64,000 nucleotides of DNA from Neiella litorisoli. Lineage in GTDB: Bacteria; Pseudomonadota; Gammaproteobacteria; Enterobacterales; Neiellaceae. The notes under the pieces were generated by a model. That model saw only the letters and a list, made by a program, of their open reading frames with translations, ran no database searches and had not been told where the DNA came from. This document shows positions 15,336 through 26,020 of the stretch, one piece after another (the stretch's first letter is position 1; every line of letters begins with the position of its first letter). The stretch spans positions 124,001-188,000 of the forward strand of contig NZ_JACXAF010000001.1 in the NCBI RefSeq assembly GCF_014773395.1. The letters run 5' to 3'. The translations under genes were made by a program, and so were the position numbers.

Positions 15336-16550
15336 ATGAGCGAAACAATTAAAAAAGTCGTGTTGGCCTACTCTGGTGGTTTGGATACTTCTGCCATCAT
15401 TCCTTGGCTTAAAGAAACCTACCCAGGTTGTGAAGTAGTTGCTTTCTGTGCCGATGTTGGCCAAGGCGATGAAGAGCTAGAGGGCTTGGAAGAAAAGGCA
15501 TTGGCCTCCGGTGCAACTGAATGTCACATCGTTGACTTAAAAGAAGAGTTTGCCGCTGATTACATCTACCCAACCTTGAAGACTGGCGCTATCTACGAAG
15601 GCACTTACCTGTTGGGTACTTCGATGGCACGCCCAGTGATTGCCAAAGCCCACGTTGAAGTGGCACGTAAAGTTGGTGCGGATGCGGTTTGTCACGGTTG
15701 TACTGGTAAAGGCAATGACCAAATCCGTTTCGAAGGTTGTTTCGCAGCACTTGCTCCAGATTTGAAAGTTATTGCTCCTTGGCGTGAGTGGACCATGGAG
15801 TCTCGTGAAGACTTGCTGGCTTACCTCGCAGAGCGCAACATCCCTTGTTCTGCCAGCCTGACCAAGATCTACAGCCGTGATGCCAACGCGTGGCACATCT
15901 CAACCGAAGGTGGCGAGCTGGAAGAAACTTGGAACGAACCTTCTGAGCAAGCTTGGGTGTGGACAAAATCACCAGAGCAAGCACCAAACGAAGCGGAATA
16001 CCTGACCCTGAAAGTTGAGAACGGTGAAGTGGTTGCCCTGAATGGCGTAGCACTCAGCCCGTATCAAATGGTCGTGAAGTTGAACGCGATTGCTGCCGAG
16101 CATGGCGTTGGTCGGGTAGACATCGTTGAGAACCGTTTGGTCGGCATGAAGTCTCGCGGTTGTTACGAAACGCCGGGCGGTACCGTGATCATCGCCGCGC
16201 TAGAAGCGATTCGTGAATTGGTGATGGACAAGCGTTCACGCGAGTGGCTACACACCGTTGGTGAGCAGTTCGCACACTTGGTCTATGACGGCCGTTGGTT
16301 CACGCCGCTAAAAGATTCTCTGTTAGGCGCTGCCGATGCCTACAGTGCTGACATGAACGGTGAAGTTGTGCTGAAGCTTTACAAAGGCTCAGTAACCGCA
16401 ACTCAGAAGCGCTCACCAAACAGCCTGTACTCTGAAGAGTTTGCTACTTTTGGTGCTGACGATGTTTACGACCAAAAACATGCTGAAGGTTTCATCCGCT
16501 TGTATACACTATCAAGCCGGATTAAAGCGCTGAAAGATCAGGAGAAGTAA
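15336..16550 (+). CDS. argG: Argininosuccinate synthase
   Basis: ATP-dependent joining of citrulline and aspartate. 404 residues with the PP-loop AYSGGLDTS (11-19) and the conserved GCTGKGNDQ and [12 protein letters not shown] blocks. ATG 15336 is preferred over the in-frame TTG at 15321 because GGAG at 15323-15326 is then a usable ribosome site. Fourth gene of the arginine operon, two bases before argH. Confidence 0.97.
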   Translation: MSETIKKVVLAYSGGLDTSAIIPWLKETYPGCEVVAFCADVGQGDEELEGLEEKALASGATECHIVDLKEEFAADYIYPTLKTGAIYEGTYLLGTSMARPVIAKAHVEVARKVGADAVCHGCTGKGNDQIRFEGCFAALAPDLKVIAPWREWTMESREDLLAYLAERNIPCSASLTKIYSRDANAWHISTEGGELEETWNEPSEQAWVWTKSPEQAPNEAEYLTLKVENGEVVALNGVALSPYQMVVKLNAIAAEHGVGRVDIVENRLVGMKSRGCYETPGGTVIIAALEAIRELVMDKRSREWLHTVGEQFAHLVYDGRWFTPLKDSLLGAADAYSADMNGEVVLKLYKGSVTATQKRSPNSLYSEEFATFGADDVYDQKHAEGFIRLYTLSSRIKALKDQEK

Positions 16551-16552
16551 TC

Positions 16553-18472
16553 ATGGCGTTATGGGGTGGACGTTTTTCACAAGGCAGTGACGTACGATTC
16601 AAAGCATTTAATGATTCGTTGCCGTTCGATTACCGTCTGGCGGAACAGGATATTGTTGGCTCTGTGGCTTGGTCACAGGCGTTACAAAAAGCTGGCGTGC
16701 TGACTGTTGAAGAGCAGCAAGACTTGCAACAAGCATTGGAGCAATTGCTGGTTGAAGTGCAGCAAGATCCGAATCAAATCCTCCAGTCGGATGCGGAAGA
16801 CATTCATTCCTGGGTCGAAGGCAAGTTGATCGATAAGGTCGGTGATTTGGGCAAAAAACTCCACACCGGCCGTAGCCGTAATGATCAGGTCGCCACCGAT
16901 CTCAAGCTGTGGTGCAAAGAGCAAGGCGAAGAAATCTACGCCGCATTGGTCAAGCTGCAAGAAGCGCTGGTTAACCTAGCTGCTCGCGAGCAGTCGACGG
17001 TTTTGCCAGGTTACACCCACTTACAGCGCGCCCAGCCATTGACCTTTGGCCACTGGTGCTTGGCTTATGTTGAGATGTTCGATCGTGACTTGAGCCGAGT
17101 GAAAGATGCACTGCATCGAATGGACCGCTGCCCACTGGGCTCCGGCGCTTTGGCCGGTACTGCCTACCCGATTGACCGTGATGAACTGGCGCAATCTTTG
17201 GGCTTCCGCTCTGCCACCTTGAACAGCTTGGATGCGGTGTCTGATCGTGACCACGTGTTGGAGCTGTTGTTCTCTGCCAGTACCTCCATGCTGCACTTGT
17301 CGCGTATGGCCGAAGATTTAATCTTCTACAACTCAGGTGAAGCTGGCTTCATCGAGTTGGATGATGCAGTGACCTCTGGTTCGTCGTTGATGCCGCAGAA
17401 AAAGAACCCGGATGCGCTGGAACTGATCCGTGGTAAAACCGGTCGAGTTATTGGCTCGTTAAGTGCCTTGATGGTCACCATCAAAGCGCTACCAATGGCC
17501 TACAACAAAGACATGCAGGAAGACAAAGAAGGCCTGTTTGACGCGGTTGATACTTGGCTGGCGTGTTTGGACATGGCGTCACTTTGCTTGCAAGACCTCA
17601 AGGTCAATCAAGATGCGACTTTGAAGGCAGCTCAACAAGGCCACTCCAACGCCACTGAACTGGCTGACTATCTGGTTGCCAAAGGCCTACCATTCCGCGA
17701 AGCACACCACGTGGTGGGTGAAGCTGTGGTGGCGGCGATTGAGCAAAACAAAGCGCTCGAAGAGTTCGAGTTAGCCGATCTCAAGCAGTTCAGCGATTTG
17801 ATCGATGATGATGTCTTTGAACACCTCACCATCGAAGCCTGCCTTGCTAAGCGCGAAGTGCTTGGCGGTACCAGCCGTGCCAGTGTTGAGTCGGCACTGA
17901 ATGGTAAGAGCGGCTTCGAAACCCAGCAAGGCCAAGCCAAAGGCGGTACGTCGGTGGGTCAGGTTGGTTACGCGCTTGGTCAGGTACAGCAACGTTTGAA
18001 CGCCCAGAAAGCGGAAGTATTAAGTGTTCGCGAAGCTCGCTTGTCTGATATGGATGAGATCGATCGCATCGTTTCTCATTGGGCCAAAGAAGGCGAAACG
18101 CTGCCACGCAGTCGTGATGATTTGCTTCGCTCTATTCTCGACTTCGCTGTTGCTGAGATTGATCAGAAAGTTGTTGGTTGCTCGTCGCTGTATATCTACG
18201 GTACCGGCTTAGCGGAAATCCGCAGCCTCGGCGTTGACTATGACAAGCATGGCCAAGGCCAAGGTAAAGCACTGGTGCAATACATGATGCAACGCGCGAA
18301 AGACCTTGAGTTGAAGCGCTTAATCGTCCTCACTCGAGTGCCAACTTTCTTCGAGAAAATCGGCTTCACCTACACCAGCAAAGATCAGCTGCCGGAGAAG
18401 GTGATGAAAGATTGCGATATTTGTCCGAAGAAACACGCCTGTGATGAAGTCGCGATGGAATACTTCTTGTAA
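16553..18472 (+). CDS. argH: Argininosuccinate lyase fused to an N-acetyltransferase (ArgH(A) type)
   Basis: A 639-residue two-domain enzyme. Residues 1 to ~485 are argininosuccinate lyase ([12 protein letters not shown] at 106-117, catalytic-loop signature [12 protein letters not shown] at 276-287), the last step of arginine synthesis. Residues ~490-639 are a GNAT domain with acetyl-CoA loop HGQGQGK (566-572), C-terminal FFEKIGF and three cysteines (621, 624, 630). In Moritella such a fusion, ArgH(A), was shown to supply N-acetylglutamate synthase activity, so one polypeptide would carry the first and last pathway steps. Followed by a strong terminator that closes the operon. Confidence 0.95.
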   Translation: MALWGGRFSQGSDVRFKAFNDSLPFDYRLAEQDIVGSVAWSQALQKAGVLTVEEQQDLQQALEQLLVEVQQDPNQILQSDAEDIHSWVEGKLIDKVGDLGKKLHTGRSRNDQVATDLKLWCKEQGEEIYAALVKLQEALVNLAAREQSTVLPGYTHLQRAQPLTFGHWCLAYVEMFDRDLSRVKDALHRMDRCPLGSGALAGTAYPIDRDELAQSLGFRSATLNSLDAVSDRDHVLELLFSASTSMLHLSRMAEDLIFYNSGEAGFIELDDAVTSGSSLMPQKKNPDALELIRGKTGRVIGSLSALMVTIKALPMAYNKDMQEDKEGLFDAVDTWLACLDMASLCLQDLKVNQDATLKAAQQGHSNATELADYLVAKGLPFREAHHVVGEAVVAAIEQNKALEEFELADLKQFSDLIDDDVFEHLTIEACLAKREVLGGTSRASVESALNGKSGFETQQGQAKGGTSVGQVGYALGQVQQRLNAQKAEVLSVREARLSDMDEIDRIVSHWAKEGETLPRSRDDLLRSILDFAVAEIDQKVVGCSSLYIYGTGLAEIRSLGVDYDKHGQGQGKALVQYMMQRAKDLELKRLIVLTRVPTFFEKIGFTYTSKDQLPEKVMKDCDICPKKHACDEVAMEYFL

Positions 18473-18496
18473 TCAATTGCTATCCAGCTGAATTGC

Positions 18497-18522
18497 AAAG
18501 CCCCGATTATCGGGGCTTTTTT
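18497..18522 (+). terminator. Intrinsic terminator of the arginine operon
   Basis: Stem AAAGCCCCG, loop ATTAT, stem CGGGGCTTT, then a T run; 24 bases after the argH stop. Confidence 0.9.
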
Positions 18523-18601
18523 GTGGTTGCGCTATGTGCAATATCGCAAGATGGAAGCCCGCACTGCAAACCCAATACGCCGCTGTCTGTTGCGCGAAGA
18601 A

Positions 18602-21600
18602 CTAACGAACCCTCTGCAGGCTCTTTCTATTGCGAGTGATGACCAACAACACTCCCACAACTAGGCAATAGAAATTGATACTGCCGCCTCCGCCTGACTG
18701 TTGTGACGCACCGCCATTGCTACCTCCTCCTGACGAACCACCGCTGCTACCGCCAGAATTGCCATTGTCATCGTCCGGCACATTGGTACTTTTAGAGGAG
18801 TCTCGAGGGTATGAATCAAGCCAGTCATTGACGCCATCGTTGTCGTCATCCAGATCAGCTATATCGCCAATACCATCGCCATCGTTATCCAACCACTCAC
18901 TTGCGTTCAGCGGGAACAAATCGAAAGTGTCTTCAAAACCATCATTGTCATCATCGATATCGAAACCATTGCCAATCTGGTCGTTGTCAGTGTCAATATG
19001 TTCCAAATAGTGCAGCGGTAACGCATCATCAGCATCAGCAACACCGTCACCATCAAAATCTTCCCCAGCTAACTGGGCCGTCACATACGGACCACCAAAT
19101 CCTGGCTCATAGGTTGATACACCTTCTCTTTCCTGACCAATAAATATCTTATTTTGAGCGGCGAGAATCGTTGTTGGGTAGTGTGTACTTAAAACAGATT
19201 TCGTCATCAACAATTCAGTGCTTTCATTACTCAATGAATAGCGCGTTAAATATTCGAATTGTTGTGAATTCAAGTAATCGGCAAAGTCGGTGACGTAAAA
19301 ATCACTTCCCGCAAAAGCGCCAACTTGAAACCCTCCATCCGCCAGTTCAGGCCCAAGTGCCCGAGTTCCAGCTGCTGTTCCATCAGTAACCCACATCCGG
19401 TAGGCACCATCTTGGTCATATGCGCTATATATCAGCTGTGCGCTATCGGGAGTTGAATACAGTTTGTGGGTGCCCCACTGATTATATGCAACATCATAGA
19501 GCTCGATCAGAGATGAAACTTTTCCACCTTGTCCCTCGCTTGACCAAATGGCATTGTCCCTCACAAAGGCAATGCCTTGGTTAAATCTGGTCATCGTTCG
19601 AATCGATAAATCATCGACATTTTTCAAGATGTTGATCAGGCCAGAAGGCTGCCATAACCATAAATTGGATGACCCAAAGTGAGTCACTAAATATAGGCCG
19701 TCAGGTGTGGATAACACCTCTTCGATAAATGGAGGTATTTCCTGATCGCCGAACGGAATGGTAAATGCTTCGACCACGTCACCAGTTTCTCCATCGACCT
19801 TATAAACAATCGAGCGTTGTTCAATGTGCTCATCGTTATTCACTAAGAGCGTAAAGTAGACCTCTTGTTGATGAACAAGGATTTTGTCAATGTTCTCGCC
19901 ATTTATCGCTGTTTGAGGGAAGTTGGTAAGTGGTTTGGTACCTTCTGTAGTGGTATCAGTAACCCAAAGCTGACACCTCATGTAGCCGTCCTCAATGACA
20001 GGAGCTTGAAAGAAATACTGACTGCCCAGCGTCGCCACTTTTCGGTTGTTTACGTCATAGTCAACACAATGGTCATGCATCTCGGTAATGAGTGTTGTGA
20101 CTGTGCCAGTATCATATCGGTAAAACATCAGGTCGAGGGAATCAGAATAAACGGCATTCTCTAGCCACCAGTACTGCCCTCCATCAACGGGCACTATTTG
20201 CACTAATTTCCTATTTGGAAACGACCATTGAGTAACTTGAGAACTTTCCATTGTCGAAGCATCTGTCTTCCACAATTCTCGCTCTATATGGTGACCAAGG
20301 AGCCCGTCTTTGATGCCATACCACCGATGCTGCATAGTAAAAAACACCTCATCACCGGTGCTGGCAAGGGGGCCTTTTTGCACTCGAGTTTGCCCGTAGC
20401 CGACATCCTTGGCTAGCAGAGTACCTGGCTCAGAACTATCGGTTCGCCACAGCTCAATACCATGCTCCTCATCAAAACCAGAGAAAAACAAATCATTGGC
20501 AACAAAATGCCAAGGACTATAGGACCACAAATTATTGGGAATGCCATTTTCTGAGATTCGAACAGTACCTTCTGTTGTGCCATCGCTAACCCATATTTCG
20601 TTAGTGATTGAAGTGGAATTTGAATTGTCGGGCACATGCCGAGCCAAAACAATTTTGCTTCCTTTTGCACCAAGCATTTTAAATTTTTCAAATCTCACCG
20701 GAGGAAATTCAAATACCTCTGTAATGCCACCATCGCTACCATCAATGCTCACCAACTTGTGTGTATCTAACCCGTTAATGGGATCATAGAACTTAGCGAT
20801 GAAATAAACTTTGTCGTTAAGTAACGTTAAGCTCGCCGGAGAGCTTACGTATGTGAAGCCAACCTCCTGCCGCGGATCGATATCAAGCAGAGTGGTCGTA
20901 CCTTGGCCATTTTCAGAAATCACATAGATTTCATCAGCTGCGGCGACAACTGAGCTACCCAACTGGATCGCCTCGGCGGCTTGAGAGGGAGCGCCATTTC
21001 TATAGAAATTTACCGCATGCGAGCCTGTAGTCGTGCCATCAGTGAACCAAAGCTGAGCGGTAGAGTTAAAATAAACACCTGTGTCCGCAGGGAATATCCT
21101 CTCATCTGCCGATACCGTCACATCGGTCAGTCTGATGGCTTCGCCACTATGATTAACCGCCCAAATATTCCCTTTGCGAGTTGAAGAACTAGCGATAAAA
21201 AACAGTTTGTCTGCAGACACCACCATGTGTCGCGGAGAGCTGGCACAATCATCACCTATGCAAAGGTCAACTTTTGATGTCCCGCTTGCTGTCCCATCAG
21301 AACGCCAAAGCTCGGACTTTAAATAGTTGTCATAAACAGGGAAATAAACATGACCGCGAAAGCTAACCATTTGGTTGCCACGTTGGTTTTCTCTTCCATC
21401 TTTTAATTCAGCAATGAGCTTCTGATTCCCGCCGGATAAATCAGTTGAAACAAGCCCTTCAGGTGAAAAATAAACGATTCGATCATTGACGACGGCATAG
21501 GGGTTAGACATTTCTCGCCCCCCCCAAGATAGATTTGAGACCACCTGCTTTGCAGTATTATTTGATGAATCGTAACGCCACAAACCAATACCTCGATAAG

Positions 21601-21811
21601 CAGGCTGGGCACTACAACACCGAATATCGAGATCCGGTTGGCCAACAAAGAACAAATACTGGCCGTATTGTTGATAAAAGGTAGGCGCTATCGACTCAGA
21701 GCGAGACAAGTCTCTGTTAGGGTCGACTTCATAGATTTTTTGCTCTAACGCGCTAGTCCCAATGGGAGTTAGCAGTGAACTCAACAATAGAATGGAGTGA
21801 ATGATCTTCAT
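18602..21811 (-). CDS. Large exported surface protein with ELWxTDGT repeats, calcium-binding repeats and GlyGly-CTERM tail
   Basis: A 1069-residue protein with a signal peptide (about 1-21). The main body has at least seven repeats of an (E/Q)LW-(R/K/F/V)-(S/T)DGTxxGT motif (for example ELWRSDGTASGT near 167, QLWFTDGTTTGS near 253, later EIWVSDGTTEGT, QLWVTDTTTEGT, RMWVTDGTAAGT), suggesting a beta-propeller. Near the C terminus are thrombospondin type 3-like DxDxDG repeats (DFDGDGVADADD, DTDNDQIGNGFD, DNDGDGIGDIAD) that should bind calcium. It ends in a Gly/Ser linker, GGGGS, a hydrophobic helix and a basic tail: a GlyGly-CTERM signal processed by rhombosortase. The gene looks AT-richer than its neighbours. 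Function unknown; probably type II secreted and surface-bound. Confidence 0.8.
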   Translation of the reverse strand: MKIIHSILLLSSLLTPIGTSALEQKIYEVDPNRDLSRSESIAPTFYQQYGQYLFFVGQPDLDIRCCSAQPAYRGIGLWRYDSSNNTAKQVVSNLSWGGREMSNPYAVVNDRIVYFSPEGLVSTDLSGGNQKLIAELKDGRENQRGNQMVSFRGHVYFPVYDNYLKSELWRSDGTASGTSKVDLCIGDDCASSPRHMVVSADKLFFIASSSTRKGNIWAVNHSGEAIRLTDVTVSADERIFPADTGVYFNSTAQLWFTDGTTTGSHAVNFYRNGAPSQAAEAIQLGSSVVAAADEIYVISENGQGTTTLLDIDPRQEVGFTYVSSPASLTLLNDKVYFIAKFYDPINGLDTHKLVSIDGSDGGITEVFEFPPVRFEKFKMLGAKGSKIVLARHVPDNSNSTSITNEIWVSDGTTEGTVRISENGIPNNLWSYSPWHFVANDLFFSGFDEEHGIELWRTDSSEPGTLLAKDVGYGQTRVQKGPLASTGDEVFFTMQHRWYGIKDGLLGHHIERELWKTDASTMESSQVTQWSFPNRKLVQIVPVDGGQYWWLENAVYSDSLDLMFYRYDTGTVTTLITEMHDHCVDYDVNNRKVATLGSQYFFQAPVIEDGYMRCQLWVTDTTTEGTKPLTNFPQTAINGENIDKILVHQQEVYFTLLVNNDEHIEQRSIVYKVDGETGDVVEAFTIPFGDQEIPPFIEEVLSTPDGLYLVTHFGSSNLWLWQPSGLINILKNVDDLSIRTMTRFNQGIAFVRDNAIWSSEGQGGKVSSLIELYDVAYNQWGTHKLYSTPDSAQLIYSAYDQDGAYRMWVTDGTAAGTRALGPELADGGFQVGAFAGSDFYVTDFADYLNSQQFEYLTRYSLSNESTELLMTKSVLSTHYPTTILAAQNKIFIGQEREGVSTYEPGFGGPYVTAQLAGEDFDGDGVADADDALPLHYLEHIDTDNDQIGNGFDIDDDNDGFEDTFDLFPLNASEWLDNDGDGIGDIADLDDDNDGVNDWLDSYPRDSSKSTNVPDDDNGNSGGSSGGSSGGGSNGGASQQSGGGGSINFYCLVVGVLLVITRNRKSLQRVR

Positions 21812-22189
21812 TTTTTAGTTCCCTTAAATAATGTTCATTCGGACTTTTAGAACAATACTTCGCTAATCGACACAAGCTACTTACTCTTCCGCAGTCGCGG
21901 AATGGTCGGGCGTTATGGTACCGAATCGCTATGGATGTTGTTATTTGGAAGGGTATTACCGTGGCTAGAGGCCACTTTGAAAACCAGTCCTTGGTACAAA
22001 GCGAAAATCTTGCTAGCGCTATGTAAGCATATCGCGCAGAAATATTGTGTGTAGTAAATCATATCGAGCAGAATTGACGCAGAACTTTGTCTACTTGGTT
22101 GCAATGGATCTACACAATAGTTTGTTGCGCTGTCGCAGCAACACCGTGTTAGGCTAAGTGCCAACACATCAAAGCAAGGGACTGATGCG
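21812..22189. other. 378-bp intergenic region between two divergent genes
   Basis: No convincing gene. It carries a 6-4-6 inverted repeat TTCCGC/GCGGAA (21887-21902) and a 14-base near-direct repeat, CATATCGCGCAGAA at 22028-22041 and CATATCGAGCAGAA at 22060-22073, 32 bp apart. Presumably it contains the promoters of the flanking genes. Confidence 0.5.
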
Positions 22190-23275
22190 ATGACTCAAAC
22201 CCCTTTTCGAAATCCGCGTAGCTGGCTATTGATTGGTTTATTGCTCGCTGCGGTATACGTCTGCTATCAACTCATTTTGCCGTACATCGAGCCCATTATT
22301 CTGGCGCTGATTTTCGGCATTTTGATGGCGCCAATCAATCAATGGCTACAGAAGAAGCTGGGCAATCGAGCTAACTTGACGGCGGTGCTCAGCTGTATCT
22401 TGCTAACCTTGGTCATTCTGTTGCCGGCGTTCACTGTGATTGTTGCTATCGTCAGGCAAGGCATTAACTACACGGTGGATTTACGCAGTTGGATCGACCA
22501 AGGCGGTTTGGAAACCATGTTAGCGCACCCTTGGGTGCAAATTGTCAAAGCCAAGCTGGCAATTATTCTGCCCGATGATTTCCTTACTCCTGAGAACCTC
22601 CGGACTCAAGTCGTTGGCGTCGCCAGTGGCGCCGGCAAAAGTCTGGTGGGAATTTCGACTGGCGTACTGGGCAGTTTGAGTCACTTCCTCATGCAACTGA
22701 CCTTAATGCTGTTTGCCTTGTTTTTTGTCTTGCGCGATTACGATCGTATGGTCGACTTCTTTCGCCACGCCTTGCCGCTCTCCCGCAGTCAGGAGGATGC
22801 CCTGCTAGAAGAAATCGAGGCCGTCTCCAAGTCGGCACTACTTGGCACCATTTTAACGGCGATGACCCAAGGCGTTGTCGGTGGTTTAGCGATGTGGCTA
22901 GCGGGTTTCCCTGGCTTATTCTGGGGCACCATCATGGCATTCGCGTCGTTAATTCCGGTGGTCGGCACAGCATTGATCTGGCTGCCTGCGGCCTTGTTCC
23001 TGATTATTTCCGGCGATACCGGCTGGGGTATTTTCCTAATTGTGTGGGGCGTGGCCGTAGTCGGCAGCATCGATAACTTTGTCCGACCGCTGTTCATGCA
23101 GGGCGCAGGATCGCTCAACACTGTGGTGATCTTCTTCTCGCTACTCGGTGGTTTGCATATGTTTGGCCTGATGGGGCTGCTCTACGGACCATTGATTGTT
23201 GCCCTAACGCTGGTGTTGTTTCACCTCTATGAAGCCGAGTTTCATGACTTTCTCGATCAGCAGGATCGCTCTTAG
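22190..23275 (+). CDS. AI-2E family (PerM-type) membrane permease
   Basis: A 361-residue inner-membrane protein with two hydrophobic segments near the N terminus, a soluble stretch (about 75-160), and six or so C-terminal segments; the block GGLHMFGLMGLLYGPLIVAL near the C terminus is a hallmark of the family. Members include YdgG/TqsA (autoinducer-2 release), PerM and sodium/proton antiporters, so the substrate cannot be assigned. It stands alone, ending at a terminator shared with the convergent aspC. Confidence 0.88.
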   Translation: MTQTPFRNPRSWLLIGLLLAAVYVCYQLILPYIEPIILALIFGILMAPINQWLQKKLGNRANLTAVLSCILLTLVILLPAFTVIVAIVRQGINYTVDLRSWIDQGGLETMLAHPWVQIVKAKLAIILPDDFLTPENLRTQVVGVASGAGKSLVGISTGVLGSLSHFLMQLTLMLFALFFVLRDYDRMVDFFRHALPLSRSQEDALLEEIEAVSKSALLGTILTAMTQGVVGGLAMWLAGFPGLFWGTIMAFASLIPVVGTALIWLPAALFLIISGDTGWGIFLIVWGVAVVGSIDNFVRPLFMQGAGSLNTVVIFFSLLGGLHMFGLMGLLYGPLIVALTLVLFHLYEAEFHDFLDQQDRS

Positions 23276-23296
23276 CAGAGCGGCCAACTCGCACAC

Positions 23297-23324
23297 AAAA
23301 AAGGCGCCAAGTTGGCGCCTTTCG
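23297..23324 (-). terminator. Bidirectional intrinsic terminator between the AI-2E permease gene and aspC
   Basis: Stem AAAGGCGCC, loop AAGTT, stem GGCGCCTTT, with a run of A on the left (T on the minus strand) and TTT on the right. It serves the two converging genes, most strongly aspC. Confidence 0.85.
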
Positions 23325-23343
23325 TTTAGCAGTATCAGACCGC

Positions 23344-24537
23344 TTATTTGAGGACGTCTGCAACACCGGTGCAAAGGACGTCCATGTTCGCTTTGGTCAT
23401 GCCAGCAACGCTGATGCGGCCCGAGCCAACAATGTAAATACCGTGGTCTTCGCGTAGCTTGCCGACTTGCTCTGGGTTTAATCCAGAGAATGAGAACATG
23501 CCATTCTGGCGTTGAATAAAGCTAAAGTCGCCATCGACACCTTTGTCAGCCAAAGTCTCAACGAACAAGTCGCGCATTTGATGAATACGAACACGCATTT
23601 CAGCAACTTCGGCAACCCACTGAGCATACAGATCATCGTTACCCAAAATAGTGCTCACTACTTTTGCACCATGGGCTGGCGGGTTGGAGTACATCGCCCG
23701 AATGTTGACTTTGACCTGACTGAACGCCGTGTCAGCAACGTCGGCACTTTTCGCTACCAAGGTGAAAGCACCGGTACGCTCATTGTACAAACCAAAGTTC
23801 TTCGAGAACGACGACGCAATCAGCAGTTCATCGTGGTTACTCAGGAAGGTGCGCAAACCTTGTGCATCTTCTTCAATACCAGTGGCAAAGCCTTGGTAGG
23901 CGAAGTCAAACAGCGGCAACCAACCGGCTTGTGCAGACATATCAGCCAGCACTTGCCATTGCTCGGCAGTCGGATCAATACCCGTTGGGTTATGGCAGCA
24001 ACCGTGGAACAGGACTAAATCACCGGCCTTGGCGCCTTTCAGGCTTTCCACCATGGCGTCAAAATCAAGATCGCTGGTCTCGGCATTGTAGTAAGCGTAT
24101 TTTTCAACGGTCAAACCTGCTGCACCAAATACTGCCGCGTGGTTCGCCCAAGTTGGATTGCTCACCCAAATCGTTTTACGCTCTAAATTACGTACAGCAA
24201 AATCAGCAGCAATACGCAGCGCACCGGTACCACCTGGCGCTTGCGCCGTGCGAGCGCGATTATCAGCAATCACCGCACTGTCGCCACCGAACAGTAGCTT
24301 TTGTACATGTTTGCCGTATTCCGGCACACCTTGAATACCTAAGTAAGACTTGGTTTTCTCGGTATCCAGCAGCAGAGCTTCAGCTTTTTTAACCGAAGCA
24401 AGAATCGGGGTGGTGCCCGCTTCGTCTTTATATACACCAACGCCTAGGTTGATTTTGTTGTCGCGTGGATCTGCATTGTAAGCTTCAGTTAAACCCAGAA
24501 TTGGATCCGCCGGCGCTAGAGGTACCGATTCGAACAT
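23344..24537 (-). CDS. aspC: Aspartate/aromatic aminotransferase (AspC/TyrB type)
   Basis: PLP-dependent transfer of amino groups between aspartate or aromatic amino acids and 2-oxoglutarate. 397 residues, closely matching E. coli AspC throughout: [16 protein letters not shown] at the start, [22 protein letters not shown], and the PLP lysine in [17 protein letters not shown]. The AspC start (MFE..ADPILGL) and the equal length favour AspC, but TyrB-like activity on aromatic substrates is possible. An AGGAG ribosome site lies 12 bases before ATG 24537. Divergent from oxyR. Confidence 0.93.
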   Translation of the reverse strand: MFESVPLAPADPILGLTEAYNADPRDNKINLGVGVYKDEAGTTPILASVKKAEALLLDTEKTKSYLGIQGVPEYGKHVQKLLFGGDSAVIADNRARTAQAPGGTGALRIAADFAVRNLERKTIWVSNPTWANHAAVFGAAGLTVEKYAYYNAETSDLDFDAMVESLKGAKAGDLVLFHGCCHNPTGIDPTAEQWQVLADMSAQAGWLPLFDFAYQGFATGIEEDAQGLRTFLSNHDELLIASSFSKNFGLYNERTGAFTLVAKSADVADTAFSQVKVNIRAMYSNPPAHGAKVVSTILGNDDLYAQWVAEVAEMRVRIHQMRDLFVETLADKGVDGDFSFIQRQNGMFSFSGLNPEQVGKLREDHGIYIVGSGRISVAGMTKANMDVLCTGVADVLK

Positions 24538-24731
24538 GATGGTTTGCTACTCCTGTAGTAGTGAGGGCCTCAGATTTTAAATAAACCTCTGCCGTTATAC
24601 CACTAGCGATGCAGTGCCGAAAGACTGACCAGTACAAATAATTGACCGCTCTTTGATTCGCCGCAAACCCGCGACTTTTGATAGCCAATATGTTTAAAAT
24701 ATTGAACAAATGATTGGCAAAGATAATCAAT

Positions 24732-25634
24732 ATGAACTTACGCGATTTCGAATATCTGCTCGCTCTTTATGAAGTCCGCCATTTTCGCAAAGCAGCGGAG
24801 CGCTGCTATGTCAGCCAACCGACGTTAAGTGGCCAGATTCGTAAGCTTGAAGACGAACTCGAACTCACGCTTATTGAACGCGACACCCGCAATGTCATGT
24901 TTACCCCTGCTGGCGAATCTGTGGTTGAGCATGCCCGCCGCGTGCTCAGCGAAGTGAAGCAACTCAAAGACACCGCGCAGTCGTTTCGCGATCCCATGTC
25001 TGGTGAATTAAAGCTAGGTTTAATCCCCACTGTTGCGCCTTATCTGCTGCCCAAAATCATGCCGCACCTGTTTCAGAATTTCCCAGATATGGGATGGCAA
25101 CTGGAAGAACAGCAAACCCATGTGCTGCTTAATTTATTGCGCGAAGGCCAGCTCGATGCTTTGTTGTTGGCTTGGTTGCCAAATGAAATGCAGGGGCTGG
25201 CACACATCACTTTGTTCGATGAACCACTGTGGTTGGCGGCGTCAAAGGATAATCACCTGATTAAGCAAACAGGTGTCGAACTCAGCCAACTCGACGGTGA
25301 AACGGTACTCATGCTTGAAGATGGCCACTGCCTCCGCGATCAGGCCTTGGGCTACTGTTTTAGTGCGGGTGCGAACGAGGATGGCACCTTTCGCGCCACC
25401 AGCCTTGAAACCCTGCGTCACATGGTCGCCACCGGTCGCGGTGTCACCCTGATGCCTTATCTGGCCATTCAGGAACATCATCAGGCTGACCCACTACTGG
25501 GTTACCAGCCTTTTAAATCACCACAACCCACCCGCGAAATTGCGCTGGTCTACCGCCGTGGCACCAGTCGTATCCGCACCTTGCAAGCGCTGGCTGATGC
25601 GATCAAGGAAAGTGTGACCATCCCGACAGCTTAA
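24732..25634 (+). CDS. oxyR: Hydrogen-peroxide-sensing LysR-family regulator OxyR
   Basis: LysR regulator of 301 residues. The N-terminal helix-turn-helix reads RHFRKAAERCYVSQPTLSGQ. The redox switch cysteines C200 and C209 (LEDGHCLRDQALGYC) match E. coli Cys199 and Cys208, which form a disulfide on exposure to peroxide; the flanking FRATSLETLRHMVATGRG block is also OxyR-specific. The start is ATG 24732, giving the canonical MNLRDFEYL; an in-frame TTG lies 18 bases upstream. No katA, ahp or dps target is seen next to it. Divergent from aspC. Confidence 0.95.
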   Translation: MNLRDFEYLLALYEVRHFRKAAERCYVSQPTLSGQIRKLEDELELTLIERDTRNVMFTPAGESVVEHARRVLSEVKQLKDTAQSFRDPMSGELKLGLIPTVAPYLLPKIMPHLFQNFPDMGWQLEEQQTHVLLNLLREGQLDALLLAWLPNEMQGLAHITLFDEPLWLAASKDNHLIKQTGVELSQLDGETVLMLEDGHCLRDQALGYCFSAGANEDGTFRATSLETLRHMVATGRGVTLMPYLAIQEHHQADPLLGYQPFKSPQPTREIALVYRRGTSRIRTLQALADAIKESVTIPTA

Positions 25635-25703
25635 CTCCCATTCCCTTGCAATGTGGCTAAACTCGGGGGATACAAGGAGTGATTTTTTATTGAGGGCGAA
25701 GTA

Positions 25704-25997
25704 ATGATTACTCAAGGTGAACGACGCAACTTTATCCGAATGTCAGTTGATACCCCCATTCGGGTTCAGCGGAGCGCGTCGGGAGAGACGTTAACCGGCA
25801 CTTGTCAGAACTTGAGCGCGACCGGTCTGGCAGTAACCCTTGCAGAGCCATTGCAAATGGGTGAAGAGGTGGAAGTATTCATCGATACCACGGGCGATAA
25901 CATTCGGCCGCTGGAAGCGACCGCCAAAGTCCTTCGCATGGATCCGCTTGAGCAAGACAAATATGATGTCGGGCTGGAAATCACCGGCTACAAATAA
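25704..25997 (+). CDS. Single-domain PilZ protein (c-di-GMP receptor)
   Basis: A 97-residue stand-alone PilZ domain. The cyclic-di-GMP-binding motifs are present: RRNFIR (7-12, the RxxxR element) and NLSATG (36-41, the D/NxSxxG element). Binding c-di-GMP would let it act on an unknown partner such as a motility or secretion machine. GAGGG precedes ATG 25704. It converges on an HD-GYP gene, a likely c-di-GMP phosphodiesterase, so both ends of this signal are encoded side by side. Confidence 0.88.
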   Translation: MITQGERRNFIRMSVDTPIRVQRSASGETLTGTCQNLSATGLAVTLAEPLQMGEEVEVFIDTTGDNIRPLEATAKVLRMDPLEQDKYDVGLEITGYK

Positions 25998-26020
25998 TCG
26001 TTGAGCCGCGGCCTTTAGGG

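Noticed and set aside
18675-19010. Pro/Ser-rich 111-codon plus-strand frame
   Set aside because: Antisense of the Gly/Ser linker and Asp-rich repeats of the surface protein; composition is explained by the opposite strand.
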